Shown piece by piece: positions 5,874 through 8,347 of a stretch of DNA of 8,347 nt. The first letter of the stretch is position 1; each line of letters starts with the position of its first letter. This DNA comes from Porticoccus sp. (GTDB taxonomy: Bacteria; Pseudomonadota; Gammaproteobacteria; Pseudomonadales; Porticoccaceae). The translations under genes were made by a program, and so were the position numbers. Under the pieces are notes generated by a model. The model did no database searches, was not told the DNA's origin, and worked only from the letters and a program-made list of their open reading frames with translations. The stretch is from assembly GCA_011049795.1 (NCBI GenBank), contig DRHD01000109.1, forward strand, positions 1 through 8,347, written 5' to 3'.

Positions 5874-6238
5874 AAGAGCAATGGCAGCCCCTTGGATTCC
5901 GTAAGTCGCCAGCATCGAAATCATTAAAGGCTTATGCCCGTCAGATGAACCGCAAGCGTGTGGTTCGTAACTGGTATGGGGCATCGAATAATATAGGCCA
6001 TCGATATGGAGCGTTTGTTTCTAGGGAAAGATGCCCGCGCTGTGGATCGAAGCATACCAAGTTCCTGCATCGCAATTCATTCGTTGGAAAGGATATCTGG
6101 AAGTGCATGCTCAAAAGATGCTTCATAGAATTCTCTGTGAATCATGTAGCCAATAGACATATCCTCTGCCTTTATTGTTCTGGGCAGCAAATGACCTGCC
6201 ATCATCGTTGCAATGGACGGGGATGGATGCGGGTATGA
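5870..6238 (+). CDS. Cysteine-rich array member 10 (form B), 122 aa
   Basis: The basic N-terminus (FRKSPASKSLKAYARQMNRKR, residues 10-30, in part) is shared with members 3 and 13. The core GAFVSRERCPRCGSKHT gives C55 and C58, the second pair is WKC79-x4-C84, and N-R-H97-I-L-C100-L-Y-C103 starts the tail. The last pair is C110-x3-C114 (CHHRC), one residue wider than in relatives, and the first GxG of the knuckle is replaced by SGQQ. It ends NGRGWMRV. The protein is therefore a diverged knuckle in an otherwise regular form B member. The many Arg and Lys residues before the core could favour nucleic-acid contact, though that is only an inference. Confidence 0.8.
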   Translation: MKEQWQPLGFRKSPASKSLKAYARQMNRKRVVRNWYGASNNIGHRYGAFVSRERCPRCGSKHTKFLHRNSFVGKDIWKCMLKRCFIEFSVNHVANRHILCLYCSGQQMTCHHRCNGRGWMRV

Positions 6239-6633
6239 GCAACTTAAGCCAAGCAGAACGAACCATAAAGCTCAGGCAGCTTATTCGTATAGCGACTCAT
6301 CTGAATAGGCAGGACTATATTCACAAACCACATAGCGTCATATGGATTGGTAATCGTGGGAAGTATCTCTCGCGTGAGTCATGCTCTCATTGTCATTCTC
6401 GGTTCACAAGGATGAGAACTCCAAGCATTCTCAGCGGAGTGTGGGACGAATGGCAGTGCATGATTATAGGCTGCGAGTACATCTTTCCCGTGCAGTCTCA
6501 GGGCCAGAGACATACTGCATGCCTGACGTGTTTGGGGCGGGGATATGTCCCGGCGCATACTGAAATCATTAACGATAAAGTCACATTGGTTATCTGCGAT
6601 AGCTGCAAGAGCAGAGGATGGAGGCGGGTATGA
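6235..6633 (+). CDS. Cysteine-rich array member 11 (form B), 132 aa
   Basis: The longest member. KLRQLIRIATHLNRQDY (12-28) precedes VIWIGNRGKYLSRESC with C50 and C53; the usual CPxC is CSHC here. Then come DEWQC75-x4-C80, F84, Q91-R-H93-T-A-C96-L-T-C99-L-G-R-G, an extended loop of about 20 residues (PAHTEIINDKVTLVI), and C121-D-S-C124-K-S-R-G-W-R-R-V. Close identity to member 8 over WIGNRG to QRHTAC indicates a recent duplication of that gene. The loop inside the knuckle is the part that has changed length. I use the ATG at 6235 inside the preceding stop rather than in-frame starts further upstream, which would read through its neighbour. Confidence 0.8.
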   Translation: MSNLSQAERTIKLRQLIRIATHLNRQDYIHKPHSVIWIGNRGKYLSRESCSHCHSRFTRMRTPSILSGVWDEWQCMIIGCEYIFPVQSQGQRHTACLTCLGRGYVPAHTEIINDKVTLVICDSCKSRGWRRV

Positions 6634-6860
6634 GTCAAGTCGAAATGATATGCCAGGAATGCCAAGCGATATTCTACCTAATTGCAGTAGGGACAAACAG
6701 CAGTCAAATCGGATACGAAGCGCAAAGATGTCCTAGATGTCGGCATCAATTCACATACACCGGTAGTCAAATGCATGTAGATTGCTCGTCATGTATTTGG
6801 ATAATCAATTGGATTTGGCCGTGCAAGAAGTGCCGTAACAAAGGATGGGTGCGGAGATGA
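6630..6860 (+). CDS. Cysteine-rich array member 12 (form C), 76 aa
   Basis: A compact protein with four clean C-x2-C pairs: C8-Q-E-C11, C34-P-R-C37, C52-S-S-C55 and C65-K-K-C68. M48-H49 precedes the third pair in the same H-x2-C-x2-C arrangement as form B tails. Between the last two pairs lies a tryptophan-rich hydrophobic loop, IWIINWIWP, in place of the glycine-rich G-x-G segment. The end, RNKGWVRR, keeps the family signature. It follows member 11 just as the other form C gene follows member 8. Its cysteine order suggests two zinc sites. The hydrophobic loop may be a protein- or membrane-contact surface, but nothing in the sequence proves it. Confidence 0.75.
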   Translation: MSQVEMICQECQAIFYLIAVGTNSSQIGYEAQRCPRCRHQFTYTGSQMHVDCSSCIWIINWIWPCKKCRNKGWVRR

Positions 6861-7231
6861 GAAAGAATCCAAGCAAGTTCTCAATAAGAATGGCTCGCTA
6901 TCTAAATAGGTTTAGCTACTGCTCGTCAAGCAATATCCATGTGAATAGATCAATAGCATTCAGGGGATTCATTTCGATGCCGCATTGCCCTATCTGTGGC
7001 TGCAAGTTCTCAACGATGCTGGGCCGAACAACGGACAAGCTTGGAAGAGAAGATTTCCATCAATGGCAGTGTTTAGTTAAGTCCTGCAGCAATATCTACA
7101 CGACTCCGTATCATGATCAAAGGCATGGGATCTGCACCGTTTGTTACGGCATCCTGTTCAGGAAAGGTCATTGCATTTGCGAAGGAAGAGGATGGCTGCG
7201 GCGGCGAAAGAGAGCGGGGATGTACCGATGA
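6857..7231 (+). CDS. Cysteine-rich array member 13 (form B, extended C-terminus), 124 aa
   Basis: RKNPSKFSIRMARYLNRF at 2-19 matches the N-termini of members 3 and 10. The core has PHC44-P-I-C47-G-C49, W70-Q-C72-x4-C77 and Y-T-T-P-Y-H-D-Q-R-H90-G-I-C93-T-V-C96-Y-G, closing with C106-I-C108-E-G-R-G-W-L-R. After the GWLR signature it continues with a basic tail, RRKRAGMYR, unlike the members before it, which stop right after the signature. The TP-x4-Q-R-H segment bridges form A (TPEQSH) and form B (QRH), strong evidence that the two forms are homologous. Its stop overlaps the in-frame ATG of the nuclease gene. It is the last member before the interruption. Confidence 0.8.
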   Translation: MRKNPSKFSIRMARYLNRFSYCSSSNIHVNRSIAFRGFISMPHCPICGCKFSTMLGRTTDKLGREDFHQWQCLVKSCSNIYTTPYHDQRHGICTVCYGILFRKGHCICEGRGWLRRRKRAGMYR

Positions 7232-7824
7232 ACAACGTCCCAACTTTTCACCCACACCCCACCAAAACGAGGTTTCGCTTTTCTAAAGTGTATATAATAA
7301 GGGTATGTGTAAAAAAAGTTGGGGTTATCAAGGTGAATTCTAGAATCAGTAGTGTATTTGGGAAGAAAAGACGAGCAGATGAAAAGGTTGAACGAGAGTT
7401 TCAAATTGAAACATTGCTGTCAGACTTCTCAAACAAGAACATTAAGAAGCATGGACTAACTTCGTCTGACTATGTGCGCTTGCTTCGCAAACAAAACCTG
7501 ACGTGTGTGATCTGCCAAAAGGGATTCTCCAAAAAGATCGAAGGGCAAAGGATAGACGTTACTGTTGATCATGATCATGCGACAGGTAAAGTCAGAGGAT
7601 TGCTTTGTGGCCAATGCAATATGTTACTTGGACAGGCAAAAGATAATCCTAGGACACTGGCTCACGCGATCAATTACCTGATGACTTCTGCAACAGACTT
7701 GCCACAGAAAATGAAGTTCGATGACGCATTAATTGCGTTGTTAAAAAACATCTTGTGGAAAATGGAGAAGATGAGACATAAAGCGAGTTCGTCTTGGTAC
7801 GGTACTCGCCGCTATCGTTGGTAA
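7228..7824 (+). CDS. Endonuclease VII-family HNH nuclease, 198 aa
   Basis: The C-terminal half carries the recombination endonuclease VII signature of phages. KHGLTSSDYVRLL leads to C93-V-I-C96, then VDHDHATGKVRGLL with the catalytic-type D114-H-D-H117, then C127-G-Q-C130-N-M-L-L-G-Q-A-K-D139. The four cysteines would hold one structural zinc and the DHDH region the active-site metal. Family members resolve branched DNA or act as free-standing homing-type nucleases; which applies here cannot be told. The ATG at 7228 keeps the array's ATGA overlap, but the first 35 residues look unlike a domain. A GTG at 7333, behind a TATAAT-like box and a GGGG run, would give 163 residues, close to the known size of T4 endonuclease VII. 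The nuclease separates two blocks of array genes. Confidence 0.85.
   Translation: MNNVPTFHPHPTKTRFRFSKVYIIRVCVKKVGVIKVNSRISSVFGKKRRADEKVEREFQIETLLSDFSNKNIKKHGLTSSDYVRLLRKQNLTCVICQKGFSKKIEGQRIDVTVDHDHATGKVRGLLCGQCNMLLGQAKDNPRTLAHAINYLMTSATDLPQKMKFDDALIALLKNILWKMEKMRHKASSSWYGTRRYRW
7293..7298 (+). promoter_or_regulatory. Possible -10 box for the nuclease gene
   Basis: A perfect TATAAT lies within an A/T-rich stretch, about 35 bases before the alternative GTG start at 7333. No convincing -35 element is seen at the proper distance, so this may be chance. If real, it would give the nuclease its own transcript. Confidence 0.3.
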
Positions 7825-7837
7825 GTAGTACCCATTT

Positions 7838-7849
7838 ATTCAATTGAAT
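7838..7849. promoter_or_regulatory. Perfect 12-bp palindrome between nuclease and next array gene
   Basis: ATTCAATTGAAT is a perfect inverted repeat in the 40-base gap upstream of 7865, the longest true gap in the window. It has no loop and no T-run, so it is not a standard terminator. It could be a protein-binding site or chance A/T-rich symmetry. Confidence 0.3.
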
Positions 7850-7850
7850 T

Positions 7851-7861
7851 AAAGGCGGTGA
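7851..7861 (+). promoter_or_regulatory. Shine-Dalgarno site restarting the array
   Basis: AAAGGCGGTGA matches the ideal AAAGGAGGTGA at all but one base and is well spaced from the ATG at 7865. Unlike array members 2 to 13, this gene has an independent ribosome binding site instead of a stop/start overlap, as expected for the first gene of a new block. Confidence 0.75.
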
Positions 7862-7864
7862 GGT

Positions 7865-8119
7865 ATGAAGCCAATAAAGTGCGATGCGTGTGGAGGAAGG
7901 GCTACTAAAAAGGTAACAACTATTCCAGAATATAATACCCCTACCTTGGAATCTCTTGATCAGCCACGGGAAAGATTCGTTCATTGGACATGCAGAAATT
8001 GCGGAGGAGATGTAACCCCACCGGATCAATTGCATGATCGTTGTTGTAAGCAGCAGGGGTGCCTTCGGTGTCATGGCCGAGGATGGGTCAGGTTGCGGCA
8101 AGATGATTACAGCGTATGA
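7865..8119 (+). CDS. Cysteine-rich array member 14 (diverged, after the nuclease), 84 aa
   Basis: The protein opens at once with C6-D-A-C9-G-G, has W41-T-C43-R-N-C46-G-G, then VTPPDQLH57-D-R-C60-C61, and C66-L-R-C69-H-G-R-G-W-V-R-L. It combines form A features (C-x2-C second pair, TP-x2-Q-x-H) with the knuckle of forms B and C, but the middle of the knuckle is shortened to CCKQQGC. After GWVRL it has an extra RQDDYSV. The family signature therefore sits away from the gene junction and cannot be kept merely as a ribosome binding site for the next gene. It has its own strong ribosome binding site and its stop overlaps the next ATG. Confidence 0.8.
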   Translation: MKPIKCDACGGRATKKVTTIPEYNTPTLESLDQPRERFVHWTCRNCGGDVTPPDQLHDRCCKQQGCLRCHGRGWVRLRQDDYSV

Positions 8120-8347
8120 ACCGCATTAACTTCTTACGATTCAAATACCTACGCTGTAAGTGTGGGCATTGGGCCAAGCACAGGATTGAATCCAAACTGC
8201 CGAGGGCTATAGGTTCCATCTTTGGAATGACAATGCTTAGTGTAGTAGGCGTAGAACAAATAAGCTTTTGGAAATGCGCTCGTTGTAAAGAAAAGATTCA
8301 TCTGCCTGAGCAGTACCATTACCGTTGCTGCCTTGGTGGTTGTGCAA
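8116..8347 (+). CDS. Cysteine-rich array member 15 (3' end outside window)
   Basis: The frame starts with an ATG inside the preceding stop and stays open for 77 codons to the window edge. Visible ligands are C14-K-C16-G-H, then F51-W-K-C54-A-R-C57, and HLPEQYH68-Y-R-C71-C72-L-G-G-C76. The LPEQ-x-H-x2-C-C segment matches member 14 and, more distantly, PEQSH of form A, so this is a further family member. The linker (AIGSIFGMTMLSVVGVEQI) is more hydrophobic than in most. The first pair is CxC rather than CPxC. The end, expected to carry the second half of the knuckle and a GW-x-R signature, lies outside the window. Confidence 0.75.
   Translation, partial: MNRINFLRFKYLRCKCGHWAKHRIESKLPRAIGSIFGMTMLSVVGVEQISFWKCARCKEKIHLPEQYHYRCCLGGCA

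Noticed and set aside
3233..7231. The array as a CRISPR or DNA repeat array
   Set aside because: Units are whole reading frames of different length with low DNA identity and no fixed direct repeat; similarity is at the protein level.
3768..7231. DnaJ/Hsp40 chaperone genes
   Set aside because: The knuckle resembles DnaJ, but there is no J domain with HPD, no Gly/Phe region, and only two CxxCxGxG-like repeats.
7258..7283. Rho-independent terminator (AAAACGA...TCGCTTTT)
   Set aside because: The stem is short, A/T-rich and needs a bulge; there is no G/C-rich stem, so it is unlikely to stop transcription.
7670..8101. A 143-codon minus-strand frame over the end of the nuclease and member 14
   Set aside because: It is antisense to two genes with clear cysteine and histidine motifs and has no supporting start signal.

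Overview
This window looks like a piece of a bacteriophage genome, or a prophage or phage-like element. All supported genes lie on the + strand and are packed end to end with almost no intergenic DNA. Shine-Dalgarno sequences are strong and bacterial. Two genes belong to families typical of phages: a GP88-type cysteine-motif protein (1357-2016) and an endonuclease VII-type HNH nuclease (7228-7824). The host cannot be named from the sequence alone. No tRNA, rRNA, CRISPR array, integrase or structural phage gene was seen.

Region 1 (1-3245) holds seven genes in one apparent operon. The first is a 3' fragment of an unknown protein (2-157), followed by two unknown proteins (157-354 and 347-1033). 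A small CxxC protein (1038-1364) overlaps the GP88 family gene (1357-2016). Two proteins that appear to be distant paralogues of each other come last (2040-2744 and 2772-3245). Most starts have clear ribosome binding sites or stop/start overlaps.

Region 2 (3233-7231) is the striking part. It holds thirteen consecutive small cysteine-rich genes of 71-132 codons. Each one from the second onward starts inside the stop codon of the gene before it (ATGA overlap), so there is no spacer DNA. Their products share one plan: a CPxC pair, a variable linker, then an aromatic (usually Trp)-x-Cys-(x2 or x4)-Cys pair, a Q-x-H element and a C-terminal G-[W/F]-x-R. Three architectures can be separated. Form A (3233, 3505, 4115, 4399, 4764, 5021) stops after the core. 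Form B (3768, 5308, 5870, 6235, 6857) has an N-terminal LNR-like segment and adds a DnaJ-like knuckle, H-x2-C-x2-C-x-G-x-G...C-x2-C-x-G-x-G-W. Form C (5658, 6630) is a short core plus that knuckle. Zinc binding is inferred from the cysteine spacing. I do not recognise the family, and no function can be assigned from the sequence.

Region 3 (7228-8347) contains the endonuclease VII-type HNH gene, which interrupts the array. The array then resumes with two more diverged members, 7865-8119 and 8116 to the window end, where it is cut off. At least fifteen paralogues are therefore visible and the array probably continues downstream. Short exact tandem duplications inside members (3505-3540, 4549-4592, 4887-4898), and a possible duplicated three-gene block (5308-6238 and 6235-7231), suggest growth by tandem duplication followed by divergence. 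The coupled starts imply that all products are made from one message.
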